DNA of 64,000 nucleotides from Bradyrhizobium sp. (GCF_030654605.1 NZ_JAURXB010000079.1:1-64000), one strand, 5' to 3'. Counted from the stretch's first letter, positions 27,362-37,229 are shown. Numbers and translations are program-made. Notes: a model not told the origin generated them from the sequence alone.

Positions 27362-28336
27362 CTACGGCTTCAAAATCGAAGCACCGGTAGTTGCCCGTGC
27401 CTCCAGGTCGGTATGCGCTCTGGCCGCGTCCTTCAGCGCGTAGGCGTGGTTGATCGGCACGTGCAGCTTGCCGTTGATGACGGCCGAGAACAGGGTGTCG
27501 GCGCCCTCAAGCAAATCCGCCCGCGTGGCGATGTAGTCGTTGAGTTTCGGACGGGTCGCAAACAGCGAGCCGTGATTGTTGAGTTCGGCAATCGAGAACG
27601 GCGGCACCGGACCCGAGGCGTTACCGAAGCTCACGAACAACCCGCGCGGCTTCAGGCAGGACAGCGACCCCGGAAAGGTGGTTTTGCCGACGCCGTCATA
27701 GACGACATCGCAGAGCTCGTTGCGGCTGATCTGTTTGACGCGGGAGACGAAGTCTTCCTCATTGTAGAGGATGACGTGATCGCAGCCATTGGCCAGCGCC
27801 AGATCCGCCTTGGCCTTGGTGCCGACGGTGCCGATGACATGCGCGCCCATCGCCCTCGCCCATTGGCACGCCAACAGGCCGATGCCGCCTGCCGCGGCAT
27901 GAATCAGCACCCGATGGTGCGGCTCGACCTTGAACGTCTTGTGCAACAGGTACCAGACCGTGAGCCCCTTGAGCATCAGGACGGCGCCCTGCTCGTAGGT
28001 GATATGGTCGGGCAGCTTCACCAGCTTGTCCCAGGGAATGTTGCGTTCGGTGGCATAGCCGCCGAGATTGAAATAATAGGCGACCCGGTCGCCGGGATGA
28101 AAATTGGTGACGCCCGGTCCCACCGCCAGAACCTCGCCGGCGGCTTCATTGCCGGCGATGAAGGGCAGCCCCGGCGCCTTGTAGAGCCCCGTGCGGTAAT
28201 AGACGTCGATGAAGTTCAGACCGACGGCATGTTGGCGGATGCGAACCTCGCCGGGTCCGGGCGCGGGCACGTCGACCGATTCGTAAACCAGGGCTTCCGG
28301 GCCCCCCACCTTGTGCACGCGCACGGCCTTGATCAT
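27362..28336 (-). CDS. NADPH:quinone oxidoreductase (zeta-crystallin type)
   Basis: 324 residues. It opens MIKAVRVHKVGGPEALVYES, typical of QOR proteins. The NADPH motif is AAAGGIGLLACQWARAMGAH near residue 150, and there are no zinc-ligand cysteines, so it is the zinc-free MDR type. It reduces quinones by one electron in the cytoplasm. Monocistronic. Length is normal for the family (about 324). Confidence 0.88.
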   Translation of the reverse strand: MIKAVRVHKVGGPEALVYESVDVPAPGPGEVRIRQHAVGLNFIDVYYRTGLYKAPGLPFIAGNEAAGEVLAVGPGVTNFHPGDRVAYYFNLGGYATERNIPWDKLVKLPDHITYEQGAVLMLKGLTVWYLLHKTFKVEPHHRVLIHAAAGGIGLLACQWARAMGAHVIGTVGTKAKADLALANGCDHVILYNEEDFVSRVKQISRNELCDVVYDGVGKTTFPGSLSCLKPRGLFVSFGNASGPVPPFSIAELNNHGSLFATRPKLNDYIATRADLLEGADTLFSAVINGKLHVPINHAYALKDAARAHTDLEARATTGASILKP

Positions 28337-28430
28337 ATCGAATTCTCCTTAGCCCAAGTTCTCCTTGGGCATTGCCTTGAGGTCGAGCGAAAGCCATCGG
28401 GACTGCGTTGTCAACTCGCCGCGGCAGCCT

Positions 28431-29192
28431 CTATCCGCCGGGCTGCCGGACCGGCTTCTCGCGGGTCTTCTTCGCAGCTTTTCTTCGGTTGTTCTTGGCG
28501 AGAACATTGAAGAATTCGACGGCGACCGAGAACGTGATCGCGAAGTAGATGTAGCCGCGCGGAATGTGGAACTGGAATCCGTCCGCCACCAGCGCCACGC
28601 CGATCAGCACCAGAAACGCCAAAGCGAGCATCTTGGTGGTCGGATGTTCCGCCACGAATTTCGTGACCGGAACGGCCGATACATACATCACGACCACGGC
28701 GATGATGACCGCCGCGATCATGATCTCGAGTTGCTCAGCCATGCCGATCGCGGTGATGATCGAATCCAGCGAGAACACCAGGTCGATGATGATGATCTGG
28801 ACGATCACCCAGAAGAATGCGTTGGGCGCCGGCGTGTCCTCGTGTCCCTCTTCACGCGCTTCCATTTCGCGGTGAATTTCATGGGTGGCCTTGGCGATCA
28901 GAAACAGCCCGCCGCCGATCAGGATGATGTCGCGCCAGGAGAACCCCATGCTCTTCACGGTGAAGACGGGCTGCGTCAAACCGATCAGCCACACCAGCAC
29001 ACTGAGCAGCATGATGCGGAACACCAGCGCCAGCGCCAGCCCGATCTGCCGCGCGCGCTTGGCCTGCGGTTCCGGAAGACGCGAGACGATGACCGACAGG
29101 AAGATGACGTTGTCGATGCCGAGCACAATCTCCAGCGCCGTCAGGGTCAACAGCGCCGCCCAAGCCTCCGGACTGGTCAGTAATTCCATCAT
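28431..29192 (-). CDS. TerC-family integral membrane protein
   Basis: 253 residues from the ATG at 29192 (MMELLTSPEAWAALLTLTAL), with GAGG about 10 bases upstream; the frame reads on to 29489 through the pcs gene and was cut back. About seven membrane helices. The paired acidic motifs of TerC/Alx proteins are present (EIVLGIDNVIFLSVI and DLVFSLDSIITAIG). The family is linked to metal (manganese, tellurite) efflux or membrane-complex metalation. Its start overlaps the pcs stop (ATGA). Confidence 0.85.
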   Translation of the reverse strand: MMELLTSPEAWAALLTLTALEIVLGIDNVIFLSVIVSRLPEPQAKRARQIGLALALVFRIMLLSVLVWLIGLTQPVFTVKSMGFSWRDIILIGGGLFLIAKATHEIHREMEAREEGHEDTPAPNAFFWVIVQIIIIDLVFSLDSIITAIGMAEQLEIMIAAVIIAVVVMYVSAVPVTKFVAEHPTTKMLALAFLVLIGVALVADGFQFHIPRGYIYFAITFSVAVEFFNVLAKNNRRKAAKKTREKPVRQPGG

Positions 29193-29926
29193 GGTTTGAA
29201 AGACCTCACAATTCGGATCGCGGCGTCGCTCGCCACGACGTAGAGTGCGATTGCACAGAGTGCGACGGTTACCGGCGCGCTGACATCGAAATCCCTGGCC
29301 AGCGCGAAGATCGCCAGTACCGCCCCAATGCTCATCAGCAAAAATGTCAGGCCGCGCAGCCGCACGACCCGGACCGGATGCATCACGTTGAAGGGCACGA
29401 ACGTCAGTATGATCAGGACCGCGACCATCAGGCTCGCCAGCCACGGCCGCGGATGCAGCAGGAACAGATAGAACGCCGCGGCGTTCCACAGCGCCGGAAA
29501 ACCGCGGAAATGGTTATCGTCGGTTTTCATGCGGCGATCGGCGAAATACAGCGCGCCGGATACCACGATGCCGGCTCCCAGCAGCGGCGCCATCACCGGC
29601 AACAACATGCCACTGGCGGTGATCGCATAGGCCGGCACGAAAACATAGGTCACAAAGTCGACCACGAGATCGAGCACCTCACCCGACCAGTTCGGCTGCA
29701 GCCGCACGACATCGAACCGCCGCGCGATCGGGCCATCGAGCGCGTCGACCACCAGCGCCAGCCCGAGCCACGCGAACATCGCCGCCCAGTGCTCCCGCAC
29801 CGCCTCCAGCATCGCGAGCAGGCCGATGCCCGCCCCCATCGCCGTAAAGATATGGACGGAAAATGCCGCCGCCCGCGTCCCCGGCGTCGCTCGCGGTGCA
29901 GAAACTGGCTGGTTCGACTCGTCCAT
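29189..29926 (-). CDS. pcs: Phosphatidylcholine synthase
   Basis: 245 residues with several membrane helices and a CDP-alcohol phosphotransferase motif of the Pcs variant: DALDGPIARRFDV, then GEVLDLVVDFVTYVFVP. Pcs condenses CDP-diacylglycerol with choline directly to phosphatidylcholine in the inner membrane, a pathway typical of rhizobia and relatives. Translationally coupled to the terC-like gene downstream. Confidence 0.92.
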   Translation of the reverse strand: MDESNQPVSAPRATPGTRAAAFSVHIFTAMGAGIGLLAMLEAVREHWAAMFAWLGLALVVDALDGPIARRFDVVRLQPNWSGEVLDLVVDFVTYVFVPAYAITASGMLLPVMAPLLGAGIVVSGALYFADRRMKTDDNHFRGFPALWNAAAFYLFLLHPRPWLASLMVAVLIILTFVPFNVMHPVRVVRLRGLTFLLMSIGAVLAIFALARDFDVSAPVTVALCAIALYVVASDAAIRIVRSFKP

Positions 29927-30061
29927 CGGACCGCACTGCTATCAGGAATTGCCGCGATTTGCACACCGCTGCTTGCGGCGTTCGGCCGCGCAAACCGCAG
30001 GGAACATTTGACCTGACGATGCAGACTTGAAAATGCCGCCGGGAACGTCAATTGTCCCGAT

Positions 30062-31279
30062 ATGAATATCGGTTCCGATACCTATGACGTCGTCGTGATC
30101 GGCGGCGGCCCTGCGGGACTGGCCGCCGCGGTCGCCCTGGCGGAGACCGGCGCGCGCACGGCGCTGGTCGCCCGGCGCTTGCCCTATGCCGACAACCGCA
30201 CCACGGCGCTGCTGGGCGACTCCATCGATCTGCTCGAACGGCTGGAGGTCTGGCCGCGCTGCAGGGACCAGGCGGCGGCATTGCGCGTAATGCGGCTGGT
30301 CGACGACACCGGCCGGCTGATCCGGGCGCCCGAGGTCCGGTTCGCCTGCGAGGAAATCGGCCTCGACGTGTTCGGCTACAACATCGAGAACCGTGCGCTG
30401 ATCGAGGCGCTGGAGCAACGCGCCGCTGGACTTTCCGGGTTGACGCGGTTCGACGATGAGGCTGCGACGATCAGCCCTGATGATGCCGAGGTCGTCATCC
30501 ACACGCGCGCCGGCGAGTCACTGGCGGCACGCCTCGTGGTCGGCGCTGACGGGCGGCAATCGCTGTGCCGGCAGGCAGCCGGTATCGAGGTCAGCCGCCG
30601 CAGCCTCAACCAGGCGGCGTTGACCTTCAACATCAGCCATTCGCGGCCGCATCGAGACATCTCCACGGAGTTTCACACCTCGCACGGTCCGTGCGTATTC
30701 GTTCCCCTGCCCGGCGACCGCAGCAGCGTGGTGTGGGTTGCCGCGCCGAAGGAAGCCGAACGGCTGATCGCATTGAGCGATGACGAATTGTCGGAAGCGG
30801 CGGAACGACAATCGCATTCCATTCTCGGCCGCGTCAGCGTTGGGCCGGGGCGGCATTTGTTTCCGCTCGGCATCGAACAGCCCCGGCAGTTCGCCAGGGA
30901 TCGTATCGTGCTGGTCGGCGAAGCCGCGCATGTGGTGCCGCCGATCGGCGCGCAGGGCCTGAACCTGGGATTGCGCGACGCCGCAGATGTCGCCGATATC
31001 GTGCGCGACGCGATGCTGGCAGGCGAAGACCCGGGATCCCAGCAGGTGATCAAGCGTTACGATTCGGCGCGGCGCAGCGACGTCGCCAGCCGCACCTTCG
31101 TGATCGATATGGCCAACCGCTCACTGCTCAGCGATTTCCTGCCCGTGCAGTCGCTGCGTGCGGTCGGCATGCATCTGATCGGTTCGGTCGGCGCGATCCG
31201 CCGTCTGGCCATGCGCGAGGGCCTGGCGCCGTCGTGGCGGCCGTCGCGAGGTCACGGGAATACCAGCCGGCCGCTTTGA
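30062..31279 (+). CDS. FAD-dependent monooxygenase, UbiH/UbiF-like
   Basis: 405 residues. The FAD-binding GxGxxG region is DVVVIGGGPAGLAAAVALAE, the GD motif is RIVLVGEAAHVVPPIGAQGL followed by NLGLRDA, and a DG-type motif is in VVGADGRQSLCR. These place it in the UbiH/UbiF/Coq6 ubiquinone hydroxylase family. Which ring position it hydroxylates cannot be told from sequence alone. Its 3' end overlaps the convergent AEC transporter gene by 28 bases. Confidence 0.85.
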   Translation: MNIGSDTYDVVVIGGGPAGLAAAVALAETGARTALVARRLPYADNRTTALLGDSIDLLERLEVWPRCRDQAAALRVMRLVDDTGRLIRAPEVRFACEEIGLDVFGYNIENRALIEALEQRAAGLSGLTRFDDEAATISPDDAEVVIHTRAGESLAARLVVGADGRQSLCRQAAGIEVSRRSLNQAALTFNISHSRPHRDISTEFHTSHGPCVFVPLPGDRSSVVWVAAPKEAERLIALSDDELSEAAERQSHSILGRVSVGPGRHLFPLGIEQPRQFARDRIVLVGEAAHVVPPIGAQGLNLGLRDAADVADIVRDAMLAGEDPGSQQVIKRYDSARRSDVASRTFVIDMANRSLLSDFLPVQSLRAVGMHLIGSVGAIRRLAMREGLAPSWRPSRGHGNTSRPL

Positions 31280-32205
31280 ATGAACCACATCACGCTGGTC
31301 AGCGTGATGACGGAGGCGAATGTTCCAATCAGGACGGCGACCGACGCGGGCTCGACCCAGGTGTCGTGCTGCCGGGAGATCACGAACACGCTGAGCGCCG
31401 GCGGCAGTGCGGCCATCAGCACCGCGGTCGCCGCCCAGGGTTGCGGGAACGGCCCGAATTCCAGCATCAATCCGAACACGATCAGCGGATGGATCACGAG
31501 CTTGACCGCGATGGCGCCGGGCACCTCCCAGGGCACCCCGGCCAGCGGGCGCAATGCAACCGTCACCCCCAGCACGAAAAGCGCCACCGGCGCGGCGGAG
31601 TTCTGCAGGAACAGCAGTGTGTTGTCGATCGCGGCCGGCGGGCGAACGTGAAAGGCGGCGGCGAGCGCGCCGGCGCAGGCCGACATGATCAAGGGGTTCA
31701 GGACGATCTGCCGCGCCACCATGCCGAGCGTGCGCAGCAATGATTGATGTTCGCGGTCGGTGAGCGCGATCAACAGCGGCACGACCGTGAAGAGAAAGAT
31801 GGCGTCGCAGCAGAAAATCAACGCGGTCGGCGCCGCGGCCTTCGAGCCGAGCACGGCCAGCGCCAGCCCGGGGCCCATATAGCCGATGTTGCCATAGCCG
31901 CCGGCAAGGCCCGCCAGGGTGGATTCCCGGACCGAGAGTCGGCCGATCAACTGGCTCAAGAACATCGCGAGGAAGAAGGCGCTGGCGGTGCCGAAGGTGG
32001 TGGCAATCAGGAATGGCGGATTATTCAGCTCCGCGAACGGCGTCTTTGCCATAATTCCAAACAGCAGCGCCGGCAGCGAGACGTAGAGCAGGAAGAAGTT
32101 CATCCATGCCAGCCCGTCCTCCGGCAGGGCCTTGGTCTTGCCGCAGGCGAACCCAATGAAAATCAAGCCGAAATAGGGCAACGCAAGGTTGAGAATGTCG
32201 ATCAT
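31252..32205 (-). CDS. AEC-family transporter (auxin efflux carrier type)
   Basis: 317 residues, about ten hydrophobic helices, starting MIDILNLALPYFGLIFIGFA. The helix-break motif in GGYGNIGYMGPGLAL and the N-terminal GFACGK-like segment match the AEC family of permeases for malonate, malate or other acids. It is monocistronic. The substrate is unknown. Confidence 0.85.
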   Translation of the reverse strand: MIDILNLALPYFGLIFIGFACGKTKALPEDGLAWMNFFLLYVSLPALLFGIMAKTPFAELNNPPFLIATTFGTASAFFLAMFLSQLIGRLSVRESTLAGLAGGYGNIGYMGPGLALAVLGSKAAAPTALIFCCDAIFLFTVVPLLIALTDREHQSLLRTLGMVARQIVLNPLIMSACAGALAAAFHVRPPAAIDNTLLFLQNSAAPVALFVLGVTVALRPLAGVPWEVPGAIAVKLVIHPLIVFGLMLEFGPFPQPWAATAVLMAALPPALSVFVISRQHDTWVEPASVAVLIGTFASVITLTSVMWFIQSGRLVFP

Positions 32206-32326
32206 CGGGGTGGGTCTTTTTCATCATTCTTGCCCCGCTCGACAGCCCGGACGGACCGGCATGGCAAAGGTTAATTCGGCTGTTTGCCTCTAGCATCGGC
32301 CACAATCATGGTCTATTCGACGAGAT

Positions 32327-32659
32327 ATGATAAAAGCGCGGACCGCCAAATTTCAGATCGGACAAATCGTCCGGCACCGGATCTTTTCGTTCCGGGGCGT
32401 GGTCTTCGATATCGACCCGGTCTTCAACAATACCGAGGAATGGTGGCTGTCGATCCCCGAAGAGGTCCGCCCCCACAAGGACCAGCCGTTTTATCATCTG
32501 CTCGCGGAAAACTCCGAGTCCGAATACGTCGCCTATGTTTCCGAGCAGAACCTGCTGCCCGACGATTCGGGCGAGCCAATCCGGCACTCGCAGGTCGCCG
32601 AGATCTTTGTCAAAGACAAATCGGGCGGCTACCGCCCGCGCAATCCGTCGCTGAATTAG
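32327..32659 (+). CDS. hspQ: HspQ, hemimethylated-DNA-binding-fold heat shock protein
   Basis: 110 residues with FQIGQIVRHRIFSFRGVVFD, NTEEWW, QPFYHLLAENSESEYVAYVS and a GEPIRHSQVAEIF tail, all characteristic of the HspQ/YccV family. Known relatives act as specificity factors for Lon and influence DnaA levels. A repeat element follows directly. Confidence 0.92.
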   Translation: MIKARTAKFQIGQIVRHRIFSFRGVVFDIDPVFNNTEEWWLSIPEEVRPHKDQPFYHLLAENSESEYVAYVSEQNLLPDDSGEPIRHSQVAEIFVKDKSGGYRPRNPSLN

Positions 32660-32672
32660 AGCGCCAGATTTT

Positions 32673-32764
32673 CGTCATTGCGAGGAGCAATTGCGACGAA
32701 ACAATCCAGCTTCCTTTTGGCACCGCAAAGAAAGCTGGATTGCTTCGCTTCGCTCGCAATGACG
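32673..32764. repeat. Dispersed palindromic element, CGTCATTGCGAG type, copy 2
   Basis: Ends CGTCATTGCGAG (32673-32684) and CTCGCAATGACG (32753-32764), with internal AATCCAGCTT / AAGCTGGATT pairing. A shorter version of the copies at 27226 and 38583. Lies between hspQ and the ialB-like gene. Confidence 0.85.
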
Positions 32765-32770
32765 GCACGA

Positions 32771-32797
32771 AAAAGGCGCCCGATCCGGGCGCCTTTT
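32771..32797. terminator. Terminator between hspQ and the IalB-like gene
   Basis: AAAAGGCGCCCG pairs perfectly with CGGGCGCCTTTT (12 bp, 3-base loop ATC). The A/T ends make it work in both directions, serving the convergent hspQ and ialB-like genes. Confidence 0.9.
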
Positions 32798-32820
32798 GTT
32801 TGACAGGACCCGCCCTGCCC

Positions 32821-33627
32821 TTATTTCGCAGCCGGATTGGCCGCAGGCGGATTGGCCTCGAGCTTCTTGCGGGCTTCTTCAGCGCGCTTCTGCAGCTCTT
32901 CCTGCAGTTTCTTCTGGGTTTCCTCGAACACCTTGGGATCGGTCGGCGGACCGTCATAGGCCTTGGCGAATTCGGCCAGCGGCAGCGGCAGTGTGAGCGG
33001 CGCGCCGTTGGAGTTGATCGCCTGCACCACCAGGTTCTGCCCCTTCTTCATGCTCGCGAGCAATTCCGGCGTGACGTCGTAGTCCGACATGCAGCCGTTG
33101 GCGAAGCAGATCACATAGGGGCTCTGCGCAGGGGCATTGGCGTCGACGATCACGCGGGTGCCGTGAACCAGCTGCATGCCGAGCGGCAGCGTGACGCGCA
33201 GGATCTTCTTGGGCTCGCCTTCGGGCTCGATGATGACCGCCGCGATGACGGGCTGGCCGGACTCGATGCGGCCGTCCTTGCCGGTGAAGCAGACCTGCTT
33301 GGCGCCGGCGTCTTGGCCCTTCAGGCAGAACTTGGTCCAGGGCGCATAGATCAGCTGAACTTGCTGGTCGGCAGGCTGGGCACCCGCGGCGGGAGCTCCC
33401 GCCGGCGGTGCGGCAGGCTGCTGCGCGGCCGGAGCCGGGGCCTTCGGAGCTGCCTTCGGCGCGGCCTTCGGGGCCGCCTTGGGGGCGGCAGGGGCACCGG
33501 GCGCCGGTTGGGGCTGCTGGGCCTGCGCGCCCGAAGCCAGCAACGAGGCGGACAGTGCGGTCGCCACCAACAGGGCGGCAATCCGCCCACGCGGCCACAC
33601 CGGCGCGGCCAAGATACGGAAATTCAT
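32821..33627 (-). CDS. Invasion-associated locus B (IalB) family protein, periplasmic
   Basis: 268 residues from the ATG at 33627 (MNFRILAAPVWPRGRIAALL), with AAAGGG upstream. A signal peptide ends near SGAQAQ. An Ala/Pro/Lys linker includes four AAPK tandem units, followed by the IalB domain (WTKFCLKG, KQVCFTGKDG, YVICFANGCMSDYD) with two Cys pairs. A coiled, charged tail ends the protein (EETQKKLQEELQKRAEEARK). In rhizobia these are common periplasmic proteins of unclear role, so a virulence meaning should not be inferred from the name. Confidence 0.85.
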   Translation of the reverse strand: MNFRILAAPVWPRGRIAALLVATALSASLLASGAQAQQPQPAPGAPAAPKAAPKAAPKAAPKAPAPAAQQPAAPPAGAPAAGAQPADQQVQLIYAPWTKFCLKGQDAGAKQVCFTGKDGRIESGQPVIAAVIIEPEGEPKKILRVTLPLGMQLVHGTRVIVDANAPAQSPYVICFANGCMSDYDVTPELLASMKKGQNLVVQAINSNGAPLTLPLPLAEFAKAYDGPPTDPKVFEETQKKLQEELQKRAEEARKKLEANPPAANPAAK

Positions 33628-33834
33628 TGCGGAAAACCCTTTCTGAACGGAAGCGGCAGAAACCGCTGCAGGCACCGACACCTAGCCGTTGAGCGGCTGT
33701 CTCTTTGCCAAATGAGGCGGATACGTGACAGGCCCTGCTGTCTTGGTCAATTGCCCGCCTTCAATACAGCGGCGGGCGAAAAGATCAATGCCGATAGGCA
33801 TCCTGGCGACCTGCCGCGACCGGGTGTGTCGGCT

Positions 33835-35718
33835 ATGGTAAAAGCCGCTGTGCACAATATCGAATCAAATCCGCCCGCGGCGTTGCCAATTTCCCGGCGA
33901 CCGCGCGTTCAAGCCGTAGTCTGCTTCGTACTGGCTTTGGCCGGCGGTCTTGTGGTCGCGGCCGGCACCTGCCGGGCGGCCGAGCCGCGCCATGCCATCG
34001 CCATGCACGGCGCCCCGGCCCTGCCGGCCGATTTCACCCATATGCCCTATGCCAATCCCGCGGCGCCGAAGGGCGGCCGGCTGGTGCAGGGCATTCTCGG
34101 CACCTTCGACAGCCTCAACCCGCTGATCGTCAAGGGCCTCGCCGTGCAGCAGGTCAGGGGCTTCGTGGTCGAAAGCCTGATGGCGCGCGGCCATGACGAG
34201 CCCTTCACGCTTTACGGTCTGCTGGCCCAGCGCGTGGAGACCGACGACAGCAGGAGCTATGTCACCTTCCATCTCGATGCCCGGGCGCGTTTCTCCGACG
34301 GCAAGCCGGTGCTCGCCGAGGACGTGCTGTTCTCGTGGGCGCTGCTGCGCGACAAGGGGCGTCCCAATCATCGCCAGTATTACGCCAAGGTCGCCAGGGC
34401 CGAGGCCTTGGATCCTCTCACCGTGCGGTTCGACCTCGCCGGCGCCAACGACCGCGAACTGCCGCTGATCCTCGGCCTGATGCCGGTATTGCCGAAGCAT
34501 GCCGTCGACGTCGCAACGTTCGAGGAGACCTCGATGACGGCGCCCATCGGTTCCGGCCCCTACCGCATCACCGCGGTGAAGCCCGGCGCCGGCGTCACGC
34601 TGACCCGCAATCCCGATTACTGGGGCCGCGACCTGCCGGTCAATCGGGGCTTGTGGAATTTCGACGAGATCAGGCTGGATTTCTATCGCGAGGCCAACGG
34701 CGCCTTCGAAGCGTTCAAGCGCGGCCTCTACGATTTTCGCGTCGAGACCGAACCGCTGCGCTGGCACGACGGATATGATTTCCAGGCTGCCCGCAGCGGC
34801 GAGGTGATCCGCGACGCCATCAAGACCGGGATGCCGCAACCTGCCGAATTCCTCGTGTTCAACACGCGGCGCCCGGTCTTTTCGGATATCCGCGTGCGCC
34901 AGGCGCTGACGCTGTTGTTCGATTTCGAATGGATCAACCGCAACTACTTTTTCGGCCTCTATGGGCGCACCGCGAGTTTCTTCGCAGGCTCCGTCCTGTC
35001 GGCCTATGGCCGCGCGGCGGACGATCGCGAGCGGGAGCTGCTGAAGCCGTTCGCCTCGCATATGCCGCCCGATATTCTCGACGGCAGTTACCGCCTCCCC
35101 GTCACCGACGGTTCCGGCCGCGATCGCGCCACGCTGCGCGGCGCGCTGAAGCTGTTGTCGGAGGCCGGCTACGAACTCGACGGCGCGGTGCTGCGGCAGC
35201 GTTCGACCAGGGCCCCCCTCACCTTCGAAATCCTGGTGACGACGCGCGATCAGGAACGGATCGCGCTGGCCTATCAGCGCGACCTGAAGCGCGCCGGCAT
35301 CGAGGCGTCGGTGCGTGCGGTCGACGCCGTTCAGTTCGACCAGCGCCGTCTCTCCTTCGAGTTCGACATGCTGCAGAACCGCTGGGATCAATCGTTGTCG
35401 CCCGGCAACGAGCAGTCGTTCTACTGGGGCAGCGAGGCCGCGGGAATTCAGGGCACCCGGAACTATATGGGCGCCAGGGACCCCGCGATCGACGTCTTGA
35501 TCGCGGCCCTGCTGGAGGCGCGCGAGCATACCGATTTCGTCCCGGCGGTGCGGGCACTGGACCGGACCCTGATGTCGGGCTTCTACGGTATTCCGCTGTT
35601 TAACGTTCAAGAGCAATGGATCGCGCGCTGGAATCGGATAGAAGGGCCTGACGCCACGGCCCTGACCGGGTATCTGCCGGAAACCTGGTGGCAGCGGCCC
35701 GGCGCCCAACCGAAGTGA
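33835..35718 (+). CDS. Periplasmic solute-binding protein, family 5 (peptide type)
   Basis: 627 residues from the ATG at 33835 (a GTG at 33826 is an alternative); the open frame continues further upstream but there runs through hspQ and antisense to the ialB-like gene. A signal peptide ends near GTCRAAEPR. Family landmarks: GRLVQGILGTFDSLNP, VTFHLDARARFSDGKPVLAED, GSGPYRITAVKPG and YWGRDLPVN. This is the YejA/MppA-like long form of oligopeptide-binding proteins. No permease genes are adjacent, so it probably serves a transporter encoded elsewhere. Confidence 0.85.
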   Translation: MVKAAVHNIESNPPAALPISRRPRVQAVVCFVLALAGGLVVAAGTCRAAEPRHAIAMHGAPALPADFTHMPYANPAAPKGGRLVQGILGTFDSLNPLIVKGLAVQQVRGFVVESLMARGHDEPFTLYGLLAQRVETDDSRSYVTFHLDARARFSDGKPVLAEDVLFSWALLRDKGRPNHRQYYAKVARAEALDPLTVRFDLAGANDRELPLILGLMPVLPKHAVDVATFEETSMTAPIGSGPYRITAVKPGAGVTLTRNPDYWGRDLPVNRGLWNFDEIRLDFYREANGAFEAFKRGLYDFRVETEPLRWHDGYDFQAARSGEVIRDAIKTGMPQPAEFLVFNTRRPVFSDIRVRQALTLLFDFEWINRNYFFGLYGRTASFFAGSVLSAYGRAADDRERELLKPFASHMPPDILDGSYRLPVTDGSGRDRATLRGALKLLSEAGYELDGAVLRQRSTRAPLTFEILVTTRDQERIALAYQRDLKRAGIEASVRAVDAVQFDQRRLSFEFDMLQNRWDQSLSPGNEQSFYWGSEAAGIQGTRNYMGARDPAIDVLIAALLEAREHTDFVPAVRALDRTLMSGFYGIPLFNVQEQWIARWNRIEGPDATALTGYLPETWWQRPGAQPK

Positions 35719-37229
35719 TCCCCGTGATCCAGACCAACACATCGCCGACGCTCGACGGATTGTTCAAGCGGATCCTGGCCCGCAAGCCGGATGCGCCGGC
35801 GTTGCTCGATCCCATCAACAAGCAGCGCATCACCGGCCAGCCGCCGAGGAACCTGACCTTCGCGGAGGCCGACCGGGCGATCACGGCGCTGTCGGCGCAT
35901 TTCATCGAATCCGGGCTGCCGTCCAATTCCGTGATCGCGGTGCAGTTGCCCAATACCGTCGAGTTCGTGCTGACGGTGCTGGCGGCGCATCGCGCCGGCC
36001 TGGTGGTGGCGCTGTTCCCGCTGCTGTGGCGGCAGGCGGAACTGACGGTCGCGCTCAATCGCACCGGTGCGCGGGCGATCGTGAGCATGAGCCGGATCGA
36101 CGGCGTCGTGCATTCCGATCTCGCCATGAATGCCGCGGCCGAGGCCTTTTCGATCCGCCATGTCTGCGGCTTCGGCAGCGACCTGCCGGAAGGCATGGCC
36201 TCACTCGATCTGGCCCTGTCGGCCGGCTCCACCACTTCGCGGTCCGTGGTTCAGGACGGCCGCAAGGCGGCGATTGTCTCGTTCGACGTCACCAGCGACG
36301 GCTTTCGCCCGGTGCCGCGTTCGCATCTGAATTTGATCGCCGGCGGCCTCGCTCTGTCGCTCGAAAGCGACGTGCCGCAGGGCTCGACGATCATGTCGGC
36401 GTTCACGCCGTCGTCGTTCGCGGGCCTGACCTCGTCGCTGGTGATCTGGCTGTTGTCGGGCGGAACCCTGGCGCTGCAGCATCCGTTCGACGGCGACGTG
36501 CTCGAGCAACAGTTCCTCGAACACAGCTGCGATACGCTGGTCGCGCCCGCGCAACTGGCATTGCGGCTGGGCGAGATCGACCTGGCGGCGCGTCTGCCGA
36601 CCCTGCGCACGATGATCGGCCTGTGGCGCGCGCCGGAACAGGTCGCGTCGTCGTCGCCCTGGACGCAGCCGCAGGTGACGCTGACGGATGTCTATCTGTT
36701 CGGCGAAGCCGGCCTGTTCGCGGCCCGCCGCACCGCGGCCGATGGCGCGCCGGCGGCGGTCCGGCCGGGACCGCACAGCGCGCCGCGCGAGGTTCCGGGC
36801 TCATCGATATCGGGCGAGATCTTTCTGACGCCGAGGGGAACGCTGGCTTTGCGTGGGCCGATGGTTTCCGCGGCCCCCTACGCGCCGCCGCCGCCGCCCA
36901 GCGACTCGCTGATCGCGCAGCCGCCGCGCGATTATGTCGACACCGACTATGCCGCCCGGATCGATCGGGCGACCGGCGCGATCTGCATTACCGCGCCGCC
37001 CACCGGGATCATGGCGGTCGGCGGCTACCGGTTTCTGGCAGGCGATCTGCAGGAATGGGCCCGGCGGCTCGGACAGGGCGCGCTGCTGACGGCGTTGCCG
37101 GACCGGCTCAGCGGTCACCGGCTTGCCGGACGCGCCCAGGACAATGGCCGCGCCCGCGAGGCGCTGGCCGAACTCGGGCTTAACCCGCTGATGGTGGAAG
37201 CGTTTCGCGACCGGGCCAATCAGACCTGA
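35715..37229 (+). CDS. AMP-binding (acyl-CoA synthetase-like) protein, degenerate
   Basis: About 504 residues if started at GTG 35715, which overlaps the previous stop by 4 bases; the start is uncertain (GTG 35724 is also possible). The N-terminal part follows the acyl-CoA synthetase plan (LTFAEADRAITALSAHF, VIAVQLPNTVEFVLTVLAAH, GLVVALFPLLWRQAEL). The phosphate-binding loop TSGTTGxPKG is replaced by SFDVTSDGFRPVPRSH, and the normal C-terminal Lys motif is not visible. It is probably not a working ligase and may bind ligand or be a relic. Confidence 0.65.
   Translation: MIPVIQTNTSPTLDGLFKRILARKPDAPALLDPINKQRITGQPPRNLTFAEADRAITALSAHFIESGLPSNSVIAVQLPNTVEFVLTVLAAHRAGLVVALFPLLWRQAELTVALNRTGARAIVSMSRIDGVVHSDLAMNAAAEAFSIRHVCGFGSDLPEGMASLDLALSAGSTTSRSVVQDGRKAAIVSFDVTSDGFRPVPRSHLNLIAGGLALSLESDVPQGSTIMSAFTPSSFAGLTSSLVIWLLSGGTLALQHPFDGDVLEQQFLEHSCDTLVAPAQLALRLGEIDLAARLPTLRTMIGLWRAPEQVASSSPWTQPQVTLTDVYLFGEAGLFAARRTAADGAPAAVRPGPHSAPREVPGSSISGEIFLTPRGTLALRGPMVSAAPYAPPPPPSDSLIAQPPRDYVDTDYAARIDRATGAICITAPPTGIMAVGGYRFLAGDLQEWARRLGQGALLTALPDRLSGHRLAGRAQDNGRAREALAELGLNPLMVEAFRDRANQT

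Noticed and set aside
29193..29489. N-terminal extension of the TerC frame
   Set aside because: It lies within pcs in another frame; the ATG at 29192 has a ribosome site and begins the first membrane helix.
32284..33834. Long plus-strand open frame ahead of the peptide-binding-protein gene
   Set aside because: It runs through hspQ, a terminator and antisense to the ialB-like gene; the signal peptide starts only at about 33835.
33865..35742. 625-codon minus-strand frame over the peptide-binding protein
   Set aside because: Antisense shadow with no domain; the plus-strand gene is clear.
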